From the NCBI RefSeq assembly GCF_016632365.1, contig NZ_JAEPBH010000007.1, forward strand, positions 38,027 through 102,026: a stretch of DNA of 64,000 nucleotides, given 5' to 3'. How positions within the stretch are numbered: the stretch's first letter is position 1; the number at the start of each line of letters is the position of its first letter. A program made the position numbers and the translations under genes. This DNA is from Tenebrionibacter intestinalis. GTDB taxonomy: Bacteria; Pseudomonadota; Gammaproteobacteria; Enterobacterales; Enterobacteriaceae. Below, in pieces: positions 26,148-36,810 of the stretch. The notes beneath the pieces were generated by a model. It saw nothing but the letters and a program-made list of their open reading frames with translations. It ran no database searches and was not told the origin of the DNA.

Positions 26148-27100
26148 AACTATGGCGACCGTCGGCTTGCGCGCTCTGGCAGGGGCGTGATGACAGGGCT
26201 GAAGGGGATAACGCGCTGCGTCTGTTTCAGACAATTCGGCGGGATGAGGGGTTTACGCCACACGCGTATCCGAACGATATCGCGCTGCTGGGATTTGAGT
26301 GTGACGAAGGCGTAAAGCGTAACCTCGGACGGCCCGGCGCCCGCCAGGGGCCGGATATTCTGCGCGGTGCGCTGGCGAATATGGCGAGCCATACCGGTCA
26401 TGAACGGTTGGTGGATATGGGCAATATCCGCGCTGTCGCGCCTGAGCTTGAGCAGGCGCAGCAGGCGCTGCATGATGCCGTGCTGCGCTGCCATCAGGCC
26501 GGGATGCGTACGTTGGTGCTGGGAGGCGGCCATGAAACGGCCTTTGGCCACGGCTCCGGCGTGCTGGATGCCTGGCCTGAAGCACGTATTGGGATAATCA
26601 ATCTCGACGCCCATCTGGATTTACGCAGCGCTTCGCGCGCCAGCTCCGGCACGCCTTTTCGCCAGTTGGCTATGCAGTGCAAAGCCCAGCGGCGCAATTT
26701 TTCTTACGCCTGCATCGGCGCAAGCCGCGCGGCCAATACGCAGGCGCTGTGGGATGAAGCCGCACGCCTGGGCGTGACGGTGGTGGAGGATCTTCAGGTG
26801 CTCAATGCGTTTGATGAACAGGTGTTGCCGACGCTTGCCGCCAGTCTCGCCGCCTGCGATAAGCTGTATCTGACCATCGATCTGGATGTGCTTACGGCGT
26901 GTGAGATGCCGGCGGTTTCCGCGCCCGCGGCGCTGGGCGTGCCGCTCGGTACGCTTATGCGCGTGGTGGAGCCGCTGTGTCGCAGCGGTAAACTGCAGGC
27001 CGTCGATCTGGTGGAATTCAGCCCGCCCTTTGATGTACAGGGGGTGGGGGCGAAAACGGCGGCGCGTCTGGCGTGGCAGATTCTCTACTGGTGGCGTTAG
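26144..27100 (+). CDS. hutG: HutG, formimidoylglutamase
   Basis: Hydrolyses N-formimino-glutamate to glutamate and formamide, the last step of the four-step hut route. A 318-residue arginase/ureohydrolase-family protein with Mn ligands in [21 protein letters not shown] and TIDLDVL. The [19 protein letters not shown] block near residue 55-73 is characteristic. ATGA overlap with hutI implies translational coupling. hutC follows 102 bp later. Confidence 0.96.
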   Translation: MKLWRPSACALWQGRDDRAEGDNALRLFQTIRRDEGFTPHAYPNDIALLGFECDEGVKRNLGRPGARQGPDILRGALANMASHTGHERLVDMGNIRAVAPELEQAQQALHDAVLRCHQAGMRTLVLGGGHETAFGHGSGVLDAWPEARIGIINLDAHLDLRSASRASSGTPFRQLAMQCKAQRRNFSYACIGASRAANTQALWDEAARLGVTVVEDLQVLNAFDEQVLPTLAASLAACDKLYLTIDLDVLTACEMPAVSAPAALGVPLGTLMRVVEPLCRSGKLQAVDLVEFSPPFDVQGVGAKTAARLAWQILYWWR

Positions 27101-27202
27101 TCTGTTCACAGGCCAGCGCTGCGCTGCATCCTTTTTCAGGGCGACTCAGGGTATAATCTCCTGCTCCAGACGCCCTTTACTGATATAAGGAACGCCCGCG
27201 CT

Positions 27203-27940
27203 ATGTTTTCGTCTCGTCCCCGACCTGCTCCGGCCAGCATGCCGGCGCCGTTTTATGAAAAGGTCAAACAGGCCATTAGCGAGAAGATTTATGCAGGCGT
27301 CTGGCGCCCGCACGATCGTATTCCGTCTGAAGCCGAACTGGTAGCGCAGTTTGGCTACAGCCGCATGACTATCAACCGTGCGCTACGCGAGCTAACGGAT
27401 GAGGGGCTGCTGGTGCGTTTGCAGGGCGTTGGCACGTTTGTTGCGCAGCCTAAAGGGCAGTCGGCGCTGTTTGAAATCCGCAGTATTGCCGATGAAATTG
27501 CCGCGCGCCATCATCAGCACCGCTGTGAGGTGCTGCTGCTGGAGGCGATTGGCGCCGATGTATCCCAGGCAGCGGCGCTGGGGGTGGAAGAGGGGAGGCG
27601 TATTTTTCACTCGCGTATGGTCCACTTTGAAAATGATGTCCCCGTACAGATTGAAGACCGCTGCGTAAACGCCGAGGTCGTACCGGATTATTTGCAACAG
27701 GATTACACGGCGACCACGCCGCATGCCTGGCTGTCGCAGGTTGCGCCGCTAACGGAAGGCGAGCACATTGTTGAGGCCGTGCGGGCAACGCCGTCAGAAT
27801 GCCTGCTGTTGCAGATTCACGAAGACGATCCCTGCCTGCTCATCCGCCGCCGCACCTGGTCCACCTCGCATATTGTTTCCTGCGCCAGTCTACTCTTCCC
27901 CGGCTCGCGCTACCGTTTACAGGGGCATTTCAGCTCCTGA
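27203..27940 (+). CDS. hutC: HutC, histidine utilisation repressor (GntR family)
   Basis: Represses the hut operons; urocanate is the known inducer in the family. The 245-residue protein has an N-terminal GntR winged helix (FYEKVKQAISEKIYAG, then SEAELVAQFGYSRMTINRALREL, residues about 17-75). A C-terminal UTRA effector domain (about 95-235, HSRMVHFENDVPVQIEDR) follows. AAGGAA lies 12 bp before the ATG. It is the third gene of hutIGC, so it is probably autoregulated through the operator at 24891. Confidence 0.95.
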   Translation: MFSSRPRPAPASMPAPFYEKVKQAISEKIYAGVWRPHDRIPSEAELVAQFGYSRMTINRALRELTDEGLLVRLQGVGTFVAQPKGQSALFEIRSIADEIAARHHQHRCEVLLLEAIGADVSQAAALGVEEGRRIFHSRMVHFENDVPVQIEDRCVNAEVVPDYLQQDYTATTPHAWLSQVAPLTEGEHIVEAVRATPSECLLLQIHEDDPCLLIRRRTWSTSHIVSCASLLFPGSRYRLQGHFSS

Positions 27941-28285
27941 TTCCGGCGTTAATAAGTAATGAGATAAAAACGCATTAAGGCATAATTGGTTGTTTATGTA
28001 TTAAATAATCAATATTTGCACCTCGCCTGCTTCGTGGCGTGCTCACTGGCAAGATTAATGCCGCTAATACCTGGCCCTGTAAATATATTGACTCCCTTAT
28101 ACCCTTTCGATAGCGAAGAAAATGCTGAACGGGAAGTTAAGCTGGAATTATTCTCAAATTAAACAAGGCATTACCTTCATAGCGTGGTTTTTTACAACAT
28201 TCGTCCTCCAGACCCGTAAAAGCGTGATTGCTGACGCAATATAAAAAATTTGTATCTCTTTTGTTAAACGCAGGCTTGCGCGCAA
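27941..28285. other. AT-rich control region between hutC and hutU
   Basis: This 345-bp stretch is visibly richer in A and T than the surrounding genes and has no ORF. It separates hutIGC from hutUH and should carry the hutUH promoter. GCGTGA and TGACGC, four bases apart near 28222, faintly recall a CRP site. No terminator for hutC is obvious. Confidence 0.45.
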
Positions 28286-28302
28286 TTGTATAGACAAGTA
28301 TA
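28286..28302 (+). promoter_or_regulatory. HutC operator of hutUH
   Basis: TTGTATAGACAAGTATA matches the tandem TGTATAGACAAGTATA-type site recognised by HutC in related bacteria. It lies 44 bp before hutU, next to the expected promoter. Confidence 0.85.
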
Positions 28303-28345
28303 GGTGTTTGTATCTTTTAATGCGATTTGGCAGGAGAGTAACGCA

Positions 28346-30031
28346 ATGTCGATAACCAAATACCGCCAGCAGGAGATTCGCGCCCCGCGGGGGGCGACGC
28401 TGACTGCGAAAAGCTGGATGACCGAAGCGCCGCTGCGTATGTTAATGAATAATCTGGATCCGGACGTGGCGGAGAATCCGCATCATCTGGTGGTGTACGG
28501 CGGTATCGGGCGTGCGGCGCGTAACTGGGAATGTTATGACGCTATTGTTACGGCGCTGACCCGGCTGGAGAAGGATGAAACGCTGCTGATACAGTCCGGT
28601 AAGCCGGTCGGCGTGTTCAAAACCCATGAAAACGCCCCCAGAGTGCTGATTGCTAATTCGAACCTGGTGCCGCACTGGGCGAACTGGGCGCACTTTAACG
28701 AGCTGGATGCGAAAGGGCTGGCGATGTACGGCCAGATGACGGCAGGTAGCTGGATCTATATCGGCAGCCAGGGGATTGTGCAGGGCACCTATGAAACCTT
28801 CGTTGAGGCGGGCCGCCAGCACTATCAGGGCAACCTGCGCGGGCGCTGGGTACTGACTGCGGGCCTGGGGGGTATGGGCGGCGCGCAGCCGCTGGCGGCA
28901 ACGCTGGCGGGCGCCTGTTCGCTGAATATTGAGTGCCAGCAAAGCCGCATTGATTTTCGCCTGCGTACCGGCTATGTCGATGAGCAGGCCGACTCGCTGG
29001 ACGATGCGCTGGCGCGTATCAAAACATACACCGCCGCAGGCGAGGCCGTCTCCATTGCGCTGTGCGCCAATGCGGCAGAAATTCTCCCGCAACTTGTCGC
29101 GCGCGGCGTGCGCCCGGATCTGGTAACCGATCAGACCAGCGCGCACGATCCGCTACACGGCTATTTGCCTGTAGGCTGGCGCTGGAATGAATACCAGCGC
29201 AGGGCGGAGTCGGAGCCACGGGAGACGATACTGGCGGCAAAGCGTGCGATGGCCGAACACGTGAAGGCGATGCTGGCGTTCAAACAGGCGGGTATTCCTG
29301 TGTTTGATTACGGCAACAATATTCGCCAGATGGCGCTGGAAATGGGCGTGGATAATGCGTTTGATTTCCCCGGCTTTGTGCCGGCCTATATTCGTCCGCT
29401 GTTCTGTCGCGGTATTGGGCCGTTTCGCTGGGTGGCCCTTTCCGGCGATCCGCAGGATATTTATAAAACCGATGAAAAGGTAAAGTCGCTCATTCGCGAT
29501 GACAAACACCTGCATCACTGGCTGGATATGGCCCGTGAGCGCATCAGCTTTCAGGGGCTGCCGGCGCGTATTTGTTGGGTGGGGCTGGCGTGGCGGCAAA
29601 AGCTTGGGCTGGCTTTCAATGAAATGGTGCGCAGCGGGGAAGTTTCCGCGCCTATTGTTATTGGCCGCGATCACCTGGATTCCGGCTCCGTCGCCAGCCC
29701 TAACCGGGAGACGGAAGCCATGCGTGATGGTTCCGACGCTGTTTCCGACTGGCCGCTGCTCAATGCCCTTCTCAATACTGCCAGCGGCGCGACCTGGGTT
29801 TCGCTGCACCACGGCGGCGGCGTAGGGATGGGGTTTTCCCAGCATGCCGGCATGGTGATTGTCTGCGACGGCAGCCGCGAAGCCGACGAACGTATCGCCC
29901 GCGTGCTGCACAATGACCCGGCAACCGGCGTTATGCGCCATGCCGACGCAGGGTATGAGTTAGCCGTGACGTGCGCCAGGGAGCAGGGGCTTAATCTTCC
30001 TATGGTGGCCGCAACACAGGAGCCTCGCTAA
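28346..30031 (+). CDS. hutU: HutU, urocanate hydratase
   Basis: Converts urocanate to 4-imidazolone-5-propionate using tightly bound NAD. The ATG at 28346 ([19 protein letters not shown]) with AGGAG 12 bp upstream gives 561 aa, the usual family length; the frame extends 14 codons further upstream. Family motifs are [42 protein letters not shown], the NAD-binding [14 protein letters not shown], and [10 protein letters not shown]. The catalytic Cys lies in the [13 protein letters not shown] segment. It overlaps hutH by 1 bp (TAATG). Confidence 0.97.
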   Translation: MSITKYRQQEIRAPRGATLTAKSWMTEAPLRMLMNNLDPDVAENPHHLVVYGGIGRAARNWECYDAIVTALTRLEKDETLLIQSGKPVGVFKTHENAPRVLIANSNLVPHWANWAHFNELDAKGLAMYGQMTAGSWIYIGSQGIVQGTYETFVEAGRQHYQGNLRGRWVLTAGLGGMGGAQPLAATLAGACSLNIECQQSRIDFRLRTGYVDEQADSLDDALARIKTYTAAGEAVSIALCANAAEILPQLVARGVRPDLVTDQTSAHDPLHGYLPVGWRWNEYQRRAESEPRETILAAKRAMAEHVKAMLAFKQAGIPVFDYGNNIRQMALEMGVDNAFDFPGFVPAYIRPLFCRGIGPFRWVALSGDPQDIYKTDEKVKSLIRDDKHLHHWLDMARERISFQGLPARICWVGLAWRQKLGLAFNEMVRSGEVSAPIVIGRDHLDSGSVASPNRETEAMRDGSDAVSDWPLLNALLNTASGATWVSLHHGGGVGMGFSQHAGMVIVCDGSREADERIARVLHNDPATGVMRHADAGYELAVTCAREQGLNLPMVAATQEPR

Positions 30032-31563
30032 TGAAAACATTAACGCTTATCCCCGGAAAACTGAGCCTGGCCCAGCTTCGCGAAGTTTACAGCCACCCGG
30101 TGCGCGTAATGCTGGACGAGCGCGCCACGCCTGTTATTGAGCGCAGCGTCGCCTGTGTTAACGCGATTTTGAAGCAGGGGCGCACCGCCTACGGCATTAA
30201 CACCGGCTTTGGCCTGCTGGCGCAGACGCGCATTGCCCGGGACGATCTGGAAAATTTGCAGCGTTCGCTGGTGCTCTCCCACGCAGCCGGCACGGGCGAG
30301 GCGCTGGATGATGCCGTGACGCGTCTGATTATGGTATTGAAAATCAACAGTCTGGCGCGCGGCTATTCAGGTATCCGCCCTGACGTTATTCAGGCGCTGG
30401 CGGCGCTGGTTAATGCCGAAGTGTATCCCTGGATACCGGCAAAGGGCTCTGTGGGCGCATCGGGCGACCTGGCGCCGCTGGCGCATATGTCGCTAACGCT
30501 CCTTGGCGAGGGCAAAGCCCGCTGGCGGGGCGAATGGCTGCCTGCTTCCCAGGCGCTGGAGCGGGCGGGGCTTCAGCCGCTGACGCTGGCGGCGAAAGAG
30601 GGGCTGGCGTTGCTTAACGGCACCCAGGCCTCTACGGCGTTTGCGCTGCGTGGGCTGTTTGAGGCAGAGGATCTGTTTGCGGGCGCGGTGGTGTGCGGCG
30701 CGCTGACGACCGAAGCCGCGCTGGGATCGCGCCGCCCGTTCGACCCGCGCATCCATGAGGCGCGCGGCCAGCAGGGGCAGATTGACGCGGCGGCATTGTA
30801 TCGCCACGTGCTGACCGACAGCAGCGCGATCTCGCAATCGCACGATAATTGTAGCAAGGTGCAGGATCCCTATTCGCTGCGCTGCCAGCCTCAGGTGATG
30901 GGCGCCTGCCTGACACAACTGCGTCAGGCCGCCGACGTGCTGCTGGCGGAGGCCAATGCGGTTTCAGATAATCCGCTGGTCTTTGCCGAAGAAAGCGAGG
31001 TTATTTCTGGCGGCAACTTCCATGCGGAACCGGTAGCGATGGCGGCGGATAATATCGCGCTGGCGATTGCTGAAATTGGCGCGCTGTCCGAACGACGCAT
31101 TGCGCTGCTAATGGACAGCCATATGTCGCAACTGCCGCCCTTCCTTGTTAAAAATGGCGGGGTGAACTCCGGATTTATGATAGCCCAGGTTACGGCGGCG
31201 GCGCTGGCAAGCGAAAATAAGGCGCTAGCGCATCCGCACAGCGTGGATAGCCTGCCCACATCGGCAAATCAGGAAGATCACGTCTCAATGGCGCCTGCCG
31301 CCGGGCGACGTCTGTGGACGATGGCCGATAACACGCGCGGCGTGATTGCCGTGGAGTGGCTTGCCGCCTGCCAGGGTATCGACCTGCGAGAAGGGCTGGC
31401 CACCAGCCCTCTGCTTGAACAGGCGCGTCGCCTGTTGCGCGAGCGCGTAGCGTACTATGAGCGGGATCGCTATTTCGCGCCGGATATTGACAGCGCCACG
31501 GCGCTTCTGGGCGAGCGCCATCTGACGCAGTTATTGCCTGCTGTTCTGCCCAGCCAGTTGTAA
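30031..31563 (+). CDS. hutH: HutH, histidine ammonia-lyase
   Basis: Deaminates histidine to urocanate, the first step of the pathway. In the 510-residue product the MIO cofactor arises from Ala143-Ser144-Gly145 in [12 protein letters not shown]. Other active-site segments are YGINTGFG (Tyr54), SDNPLVF, and NQEDHVSMA. Length and motifs match the enterobacterial enzyme. Translation is coupled to hutU through the TAATG junction. Confidence 0.98.
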   Translation: MKTLTLIPGKLSLAQLREVYSHPVRVMLDERATPVIERSVACVNAILKQGRTAYGINTGFGLLAQTRIARDDLENLQRSLVLSHAAGTGEALDDAVTRLIMVLKINSLARGYSGIRPDVIQALAALVNAEVYPWIPAKGSVGASGDLAPLAHMSLTLLGEGKARWRGEWLPASQALERAGLQPLTLAAKEGLALLNGTQASTAFALRGLFEAEDLFAGAVVCGALTTEAALGSRRPFDPRIHEARGQQGQIDAAALYRHVLTDSSAISQSHDNCSKVQDPYSLRCQPQVMGACLTQLRQAADVLLAEANAVSDNPLVFAEESEVISGGNFHAEPVAMAADNIALAIAEIGALSERRIALLMDSHMSQLPPFLVKNGGVNSGFMIAQVTAAALASENKALAHPHSVDSLPTSANQEDHVSMAPAAGRRLWTMADNTRGVIAVEWLAACQGIDLREGLATSPLLEQARRLLRERVAYYERDRYFAPDIDSATALLGERHLTQLLPAVLPSQL

Positions 31564-31586
31564 ATTCTGTTGTTTTCTGTACCTGC

Positions 31587-31612
31587 ACCGGGCGCAGGCA
31601 TCTGCGCCCGGT
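31587..31612 (+). terminator. Strong hairpin after hutH
   Basis: ACCGGGCGCAG and CTGCGCCCGGT form an 11-bp perfect stem with a 4-nt loop, 24 bp after the hutH stop. No T-tract follows, so it may attenuate or protect the hutUH transcript rather than stop all read-through into the permease gene. Confidence 0.55.
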
Positions 31613-31661
31613 CACACCACGCCTGTTTGCCGTCATATAACAATTATCAGGACACTCGCAT

Positions 31662-33050
31662 ATGCAACAACATAAACCACAACTGTTGCGCGGGCTGAAT
31701 GCCCGGCATATTCGCTTCATCGCGCTTGGCTCGGCTATTGGCACCGGGTTGTTCTATGGCTCCGCGGCCGCTATCCAGATAGCCGGGCCTGCCGTGCTGC
31801 TGGCTTACCTTATTGGCGGCGCCGCCGTGTTTATCGTTATGCGCGCGCTCGGTGAAATGGCGGTGCGCGACCCCGTCTCCGGTTCCTTTAGCAGCTATGC
31901 CTGGCGTTATCTTGGCCCGCTGGCGGGGTTTATCACCGGCTGGACGTACACCTTTGAAATGATAATCGTCTGTCTTGCCGACGTTACGGCGTTTGGGATC
32001 TATATGGGGTTATGGTATCCCGATGTGCCGCGCTGGATTTGGGTGATGAGCATTATCTGCTTTATTGGCGCAATGAATCTGTGCCACGTGCGTATTTTCG
32101 GTGAGATGGAATTCTGGCTTTCGCTGATTAAAGTGGCCGCGATTATCGCCATGATTATCGCCGGCGCCGGCATTATCTTTTTGGGGTTCGGCCACCATTT
32201 TCCGGCAACCGGTTTGCAAAATCTTTGGGTTAACGGCGGTTTTATGCCCAGCGGCTGGACAGGCGTTATCGCCTCGCTGGGCATTGTGATGTTCGCCTTC
32301 GGCGGCATCGAGATTATCGGCATTACCGCAGCGGAAGCGAAGAACCCGGAAAAAGTGATCCCGCGCGCCATCAACACCATTCCGCTGCGCATTGTATTGT
32401 TTTATGTCTGCACGCTGCTGGTATTGATGGCGATTTTTCCGTGGAATCAGATAGGGCAGCAGGGCAGCCCGTTTGTGCTTATTTTTAGCGGGCTTGGCAT
32501 TCCGGCGGCGGCCAACATACTGAATATTATTGTTATTAGCGCCACTATTTCAGCCATTAACAGCGATATTTTTGGCGCGGGGCGTATGATGTACGGCCTG
32601 TCAAAAGAAGGCATGGCGCCGCGCAGCTTCCAGCGGATTGCCGGCAACGGCGTGCCCTGGATGACCGTGCTGGTGATGGGCGCGGCGCTGCTGGCAGCGG
32701 TTGTGCTGAATTACATTATGCCTGAAAAGGTGTTTGTTCTTATCGCGTCGCTGGCGGCGTTCGCTACTCTCTGGGTCTGGCTGATGATTTTGCTGTCGCA
32801 TTTTGCTATGCGACGCGGGTTAACTTCGCAGGCGCGCGCGCAGATTGCGTTTCCTGTCCCATTCTGGCCGCTGGCGCCGTTGCTGACATTGCTGTTTCTG
32901 GGGCTGGTGATTGTGGTGCTGGGCGCCGTTCAGGAGACGCGAATGGCGCTTATCGCCGGGGTGGCGTGGTTAGGGCTGCTGACGCTGGTGTGGTATGCCT
33001 GGGTGCGCAAAAGCGCAAGGCAGCCGGCGATCGGGCAGGAAATGTCGTAA
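31662..33050 (+). CDS. Amino-acid permease of the hut cluster (ProY/HutT type)
   Basis: Inner-membrane amino acid transporter of the APC (AAT) family. The 462-residue product resembles ProY closely along its length ([25 protein letters not shown] at the start, [47 protein letters not shown]). Twelve membrane helices are expected. It lies 98 bp after hutH on the same strand. Context suggests histidine (or urocanate-related) uptake, as for HutT; ProY-like specificity cannot be excluded from sequence. CAGGACAC lies just before the ATG. Confidence 0.88.
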   Translation: MQQHKPQLLRGLNARHIRFIALGSAIGTGLFYGSAAAIQIAGPAVLLAYLIGGAAVFIVMRALGEMAVRDPVSGSFSSYAWRYLGPLAGFITGWTYTFEMIIVCLADVTAFGIYMGLWYPDVPRWIWVMSIICFIGAMNLCHVRIFGEMEFWLSLIKVAAIIAMIIAGAGIIFLGFGHHFPATGLQNLWVNGGFMPSGWTGVIASLGIVMFAFGGIEIIGITAAEAKNPEKVIPRAINTIPLRIVLFYVCTLLVLMAIFPWNQIGQQGSPFVLIFSGLGIPAAANILNIIVISATISAINSDIFGAGRMMYGLSKEGMAPRSFQRIAGNGVPWMTVLVMGAALLAAVVLNYIMPEKVFVLIASLAAFATLWVWLMILLSHFAMRRGLTSQARAQIAFPVPFWPLAPLLTLLFLGLVIVVLGAVQETRMALIAGVAWLGLLTLVWYAWVRKSARQPAIGQEMS

Positions 33051-33102
33051 CCGTGAATGCGTCCTGGTCAGTGAAAAATCAAAAGAAGGCGCCCGGTTTT
33101 CA

Positions 33103-33130
33103 CAAAAAGGAAAAGCGCGTTTTTCTTTTG
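33103..33130 (+). terminator. Probable terminator after the hut permease
   Basis: CAAAAAGGAAAA, loop GCGCG and TTTTTCTTTTG form an A/T-rich stem ending in a T-tract, 52 bp after the permease stop. A second GC stem (CGGGGGC 33143-33149, GCCCCCG 33157-33163) follows and may serve convergent ybhB. Confidence 0.45.
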
Positions 33131-33170
33131 TCGCCTCTTTTACGGGGGCCGTCAACGCCCCCGCATACCG

Positions 33171-33647
33171 TTAGCTGAACCGTGCGATGAGGGAGGCGTT
33201 GCCCAGCGAATGGAAATGAACCTGGAAACCGACCTGCGCGCCGCTGGCATTTTCATCCACGTCAATATGCGCCACGTTCAGCGCGTGTACGGTGAAAATA
33301 TAGCGGTGGGTATCGCCCTTTGGCGGCGCTGCGCCGCCGTAGCCTGTAGTGCCGAAATCGGTGCGGGTCTGCACGGCTTCTTCCGCCAGCGCGGCCAGGC
33401 CGGAACCTGCGCCCTGCGGCAATATGCGGGTATCGGCGGGAAGGTTGGCGACCACCCAGTGCCACCAGCCGGAACCGGTAGGGGCATCGGGATCGAAACA
33501 GGTGACGACAAAACTTTTTGCGCCGGCGGGAACGTCATCCCACGCCAGATGAGGCGAAATATTTTCACCCTGGTAGCCCATGCCGTTGAATACGTGACGC
33601 ATCGGCAGTTTATCTCCGTTCTGAAAATCTCTACTGGTAAGCAGCAT
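33171..33647 (-). CDS. ybhB: YbhB, PEBP-family (Raf kinase inhibitor-like) protein
   Basis: Small cytoplasmic protein with the phosphatidylethanolamine-binding fold; its bacterial role is not established. The 158-residue length equals E. coli YbhB. Ligand-pocket motifs are present: CFDPDAPTGSGWWHWVVANLP and GDTHRYIFTVHALN. It follows the DJ-1 gene by 11 bp on the same strand, downstream of bioA. In E. coli ybhB is co-transcribed with bioA, so it is probably in a bioA-DJ1-ybhB unit here. Confidence 0.93.
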   Translation of the reverse strand: MLLTSRDFQNGDKLPMRHVFNGMGYQGENISPHLAWDDVPAGAKSFVVTCFDPDAPTGSGWWHWVVANLPADTRILPQGAGSGLAALAEEAVQTRTDFGTTGYGGAAPPKGDTHRYIFTVHALNVAHIDVDENASGAQVGFQVHFHSLGNASLIARFS

Positions 33648-33658
33648 AACGGCTCCTG

Positions 33659-34339
33659 TTAACGATTCAGTAGCTTCAGAATCTCCTGCGCGGCAGCAGC
33701 AGATGAGGCGGGATTTTGCCCGGTGACCAGGTGGCCGTCTACAAGGGTAAATTCACCCCAGTCTTTCGTGTGTTCGAACTGCCCGCCGGCCTGTTTTAGC
33801 GCATCCTCGACCCGAAAAGGAACGACGTCCGTTAGCCCGACCGCTTTTTCTTCGCTATTGGTAAAGCCGGTGACGCGTTTGCCCTGTACCAGCGGCGAAC
33901 CGTCAGGTTTTTTAGCCCCGCACAGCGCGCCGGGAGCGTGACAAACTGCGCCTAACGGTTTGCCCGCGGCCCAAAAGGCCTCTGCGAGCGCAAGCGATTG
34001 CGCATCCTGCGCCAGATCCCACAGCGGGCCGTGGCCGCCGGGGTAAAAAATAGCGTCAAACGCCGCGGGCTGGACGTCGCTTAAGCGCAGGGTATCGGCC
34101 AGCCGTCGCTGCGCCTGCGCGTCACGGTGAAAACGTGCGGTATCGTTGGTCTGCGCGTCAGGTTCTTCGCTTGCGGGATCGCACGGCGGCTGCCCGCCCT
34201 GCGGCGAGGCCAGCGCCACCTCCAGGCCCGCGTCCAGAAAAACATAATACGGCGCGGCGAACTCCTCCAGCCAGAAGCCGGTTTTTTTACCGGTATTACC
34301 CAGTTTGTCGTGTGAGGTCAGCACCATAAGTACTTTCAT
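33659..34339 (-). CDS. DJ-1/PfpI-family protein (type 1 glutamine amidotransferase-like)
   Basis: A 226-residue cytoplasmic protein of the DJ-1/PfpI superfamily, closest in layout to Hsp31-like glyoxalase III/chaperone members. The start at 34339 has GGAG seven bases upstream. The nucleophile elbow GAVCHAPGAL places Cys133 and His134, and the acidic partner is Glu25 or Glu26 in GFWLEE. It could detoxify methylglyoxal or protect proteins; sequence alone does not decide. It sits between bioA (27 bp) and ybhB (11 bp), where E. coli K-12 has no gene. Confidence 0.85.
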   Translation of the reverse strand: MKVLMVLTSHDKLGNTGKKTGFWLEEFAAPYYVFLDAGLEVALASPQGGQPPCDPASEEPDAQTNDTARFHRDAQAQRRLADTLRLSDVQPAAFDAIFYPGGHGPLWDLAQDAQSLALAEAFWAAGKPLGAVCHAPGALCGAKKPDGSPLVQGKRVTGFTNSEEKAVGLTDVVPFRVEDALKQAGGQFEHTKDWGEFTLVDGHLVTGQNPASSAAAAQEILKLLNR

Positions 34340-34366
34340 TACGTTGCTCCGCAAGTGGCCGTTGTG

Positions 34367-35695
34367 TCACGAAGTGTAGCGCATGGTCTCAGGGAATGCC
34401 GCGTTTGAGGACTGGAACAGTTCGGGTTTGCGCAATGCCTGCCTGAGTGCGGTAGTGAGGCGTGTTAGCTGCACGGGCGTAATTTCATAAGGGGGCATCA
34501 AATAAATCAGGCGGCCAAACGGGCGTATCCATACGCCGGAGGCTACAAAAAATCGCTGCATCGCGGCCATATTGACCGGGATGCGGCTTTCCACAACGCC
34601 AATCGCCCCCAGGATCCGCACATCAGCCACGCGTGGCTCTTCACAAAGCGGCTGCAGCGCGTCGCGAAGCTGCGCTTCTATACTCGCCACCTGTGCCTGC
34701 CAGCGGTTCTCCGCCAGCAGCGCGAGGCTTTCCGAGGCAACGGCGCAGGCGAGCGGATTGCCCATAAATGTTGGGCCGTGCATAAAGCAGCCAGCCTCGC
34801 CGTTGCTGATGGTTTGCGCGACTTCGCGGGTAGTCAGCGTGGCGGAAAGCGTCAACATACCGCCGGTGAGCGCCTTTCCCAGACACAGGATGTCCGGGGC
34901 GATCCCGGCGTGTTCACAGGCAAAGAGTTTGCCGGTGCGGCCAAAGCCGGTGGCGATTTCATCGGCGATCAGCAAAATGCCTTCCCGGTCACACATATGG
35001 CGAATGCGCCTGAGCCACTGTGGGTGGTACATGCGCATGCCTCCCGCACCCTGCACGACAGGTTCCAGAATGACCGCGGCAATATCATGACGATGGGCGG
35101 CCAACAGGCGGGCAAACGGCGCAATGTCATGCTCATTCCATTCGCCGGCGAAGCGGCTGGCGGGCGCCGGGGCGAAAAGGTTTTCCGGCAGGTAGCCGCG
35201 CCACAATTTGTGTATGGCGTTATCGGGATCGCACACTGACATTGCGCCGAACGTATCGCCGTGGTAGCCGTTGCGCACCGTCAGAAAGCGCTGACGCCGC
35301 TCGCCGCGCGCCTGCCAGTACTGAAGCGCCATTTTCATAGCGACCTCCACCGCCACCGATCCGCAATCGGCCAGAAATACGCACTCCAGCGCGCCGGGCG
35401 TTATCGCCACCAGTTGCCTGCATAAATCCACTGCGGGCTGGTGGGTGATACCGCCGAACATCACGTGCGCCATGCGCTGCGCCTGCGCCTGCAGCGCTGC
35501 CGTCAGGCGTGGATGTCCGTAACCGTGAATGGCGGCCCACCACGATGACATGCCGTCAACCAGCCGTTCGCCGCTGTCGAGCACCAGTTCGCAGCCCTGC
35601 GCCGAGGCCACAGGGTAAACCGGCAATGGTCGGGTCAGGGAGGTGTAAGGGTGCCAGATATGTTGACTATCGAATAATAAATCAGCAGGTTGCAT
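34367..35695 (-). CDS. bioA: BioA, adenosylmethionine-8-amino-7-oxononanoate aminotransferase
   Basis: PLP enzyme that makes 7,8-diaminopelargonate with S-adenosylmethionine as amino donor in biotin synthesis. The 442-residue product (E. coli 429) starts [19 protein letters not shown]. It has [39 protein letters not shown], the PLP Asp in [20 protein letters not shown] and the Schiff-base Lys in [10 protein letters not shown]. The C-terminus is about 13 residues longer than in E. coli. It is divergent from bioB across a shared BirA operator. Confidence 0.97.
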   Translation of the reverse strand: MQPADLLFDSQHIWHPYTSLTRPLPVYPVASAQGCELVLDSGERLVDGMSSWWAAIHGYGHPRLTAALQAQAQRMAHVMFGGITHQPAVDLCRQLVAITPGALECVFLADCGSVAVEVAMKMALQYWQARGERRQRFLTVRNGYHGDTFGAMSVCDPDNAIHKLWRGYLPENLFAPAPASRFAGEWNEHDIAPFARLLAAHRHDIAAVILEPVVQGAGGMRMYHPQWLRRIRHMCDREGILLIADEIATGFGRTGKLFACEHAGIAPDILCLGKALTGGMLTLSATLTTREVAQTISNGEAGCFMHGPTFMGNPLACAVASESLALLAENRWQAQVASIEAQLRDALQPLCEEPRVADVRILGAIGVVESRIPVNMAAMQRFFVASGVWIRPFGRLIYLMPPYEITPVQLTRLTTALRQALRKPELFQSSNAAFPETMRYTS

Positions 35696-35703
35696 AACGA
35701 CTA

Positions 35704-35737
35704 TTGTAAACCATTATTAAAACATTTAGGTTTACAA
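35704..35737. promoter_or_regulatory. BirA operator between bioA and bioB
   Basis: TTGTAAACC (35704-35712), 16 bp, then GGTTTACAA (35729-35737) is a perfect inverted repeat matching the bio operator. BirA with biotinyl-AMP bound here would shut both divergent transcription units. Confidence 0.95.
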
Positions 35738-35778
35738 TACTAACAAAAAACGAAATAAACACCACCTTTGAGGATGCT

Positions 35779-36810
35779 ATGGCTAACTGGACGCTCTCCC
35801 AGGTTTCCGCTTTGTTTGAAAAACCGCTACTGGAACTGCTGTTTGAGGCGCAGCAGATACACCGGCAGCATTTTGACCCGCAACAGGTGCAGATTAGTAC
35901 GCTGCTGTCGATAAAAACCGGCGCTTGCCCGGAAGATTGTAAGTATTGCCCGCAGAGCGCGCGCTATAAGACCGGGCTGGAGGCGGAAAAGCTGATGGCC
36001 GTAGAGCAGGTGCTGGAAGCCGCGCGTCGGGCGCGCGTTGCAGGCGCCACCCGTTTTTGTATGGGGGCGGCGTGGAAAAACCCGAGCGATCGCGACATGC
36101 CCTGGCTTGAGCAGATGGTCAAAGGCGTGAAAGCGCTGGGGATGGAAACCTGTATGACTCTGGGGGCGTTGAGCGATGCGCAGGCGCAGCGCCTGGCGCA
36201 CGCCGGGCTGGATTACTACAACCATAATCTCGACACTTCGCCCGCGTTCTACGGCAATATCGTCACCACCCGCAGCTACCAGGAACGCCTTGATACGCTT
36301 GAGCGCGTGCGCGATGCCGGGATTAAAGTATGCTCCGGCGGCATTATCGGGCTGGGGGAGACAGTAAACGATCGCGCCAGCCTGCTGATGCAGCTTGCAA
36401 ACCTGCCCACACCGCCGCAAAGCGTTCCTGTGAATATGCTGGTAAAGGTTAAAGGCACGCCGCTTGCCGATAATGAAGATGTCGATCCGTTTGATTTTAT
36501 CCGCGCCATCGCCGTGGCGCGTATCCTGATGCCGCGCGCTTATGTGCGCCTGTCGGCGGGCCGCGAACAGATGAACGAACAGACTCAGGCGATGTGTTTT
36601 ATGGCCGGAGCCAACGCTGTCTTTTACGGCTGCAAACTGCTGACAACCCCTAATACGGAAGAAGACGCGGACCAGCGGCTGTTTCGCAAACTGGGGCTGA
36701 CTGCGCAGCGGCATGCAGTTGAAGAGGGTGATAACGAACGACAGGCGCAGCTTGCACGCCAACTGCGCGAGGCCGAGCCTGCGCAATTTTATAATGCGGC
36801 GGCGCAATGA
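35779..36810 (+). CDS. bioB: BioB, biotin synthase
   Basis: Radical-SAM enzyme that inserts sulfur into dethiobiotin, the last biotin step. In the 343-residue product the cluster motif CPEDCKYC gives Cys50, Cys54 and Cys57. [12 protein letters not shown] and [10 protein letters not shown] are conserved further on, and an auxiliary cluster is expected. Length is close to E. coli (346). A GAGGATGC site precedes the ATG. It starts the bioBFCD unit and overlaps bioF by 4 bp. Confidence 0.98.
   Translation: MANWTLSQVSALFEKPLLELLFEAQQIHRQHFDPQQVQISTLLSIKTGACPEDCKYCPQSARYKTGLEAEKLMAVEQVLEAARRARVAGATRFCMGAAWKNPSDRDMPWLEQMVKGVKALGMETCMTLGALSDAQAQRLAHAGLDYYNHNLDTSPAFYGNIVTTRSYQERLDTLERVRDAGIKVCSGGIIGLGETVNDRASLLMQLANLPTPPQSVPVNMLVKVKGTPLADNEDVDPFDFIRAIAVARILMPRAYVRLSAGREQMNEQTQAMCFMAGANAVFYGCKLLTTPNTEEDADQRLFRKLGLTAQRHAVEEGDNERQAQLARQLREAEPAQFYNAAAQ

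Noticed and set aside
32966..33170. Phage lambda-type attachment site between hut/ybhC and bio
   Set aside because: The E. coli attB lies in this part of the map, but I could not find the 15-bp core GCTTTTTTATACTAA or any phage gene here.
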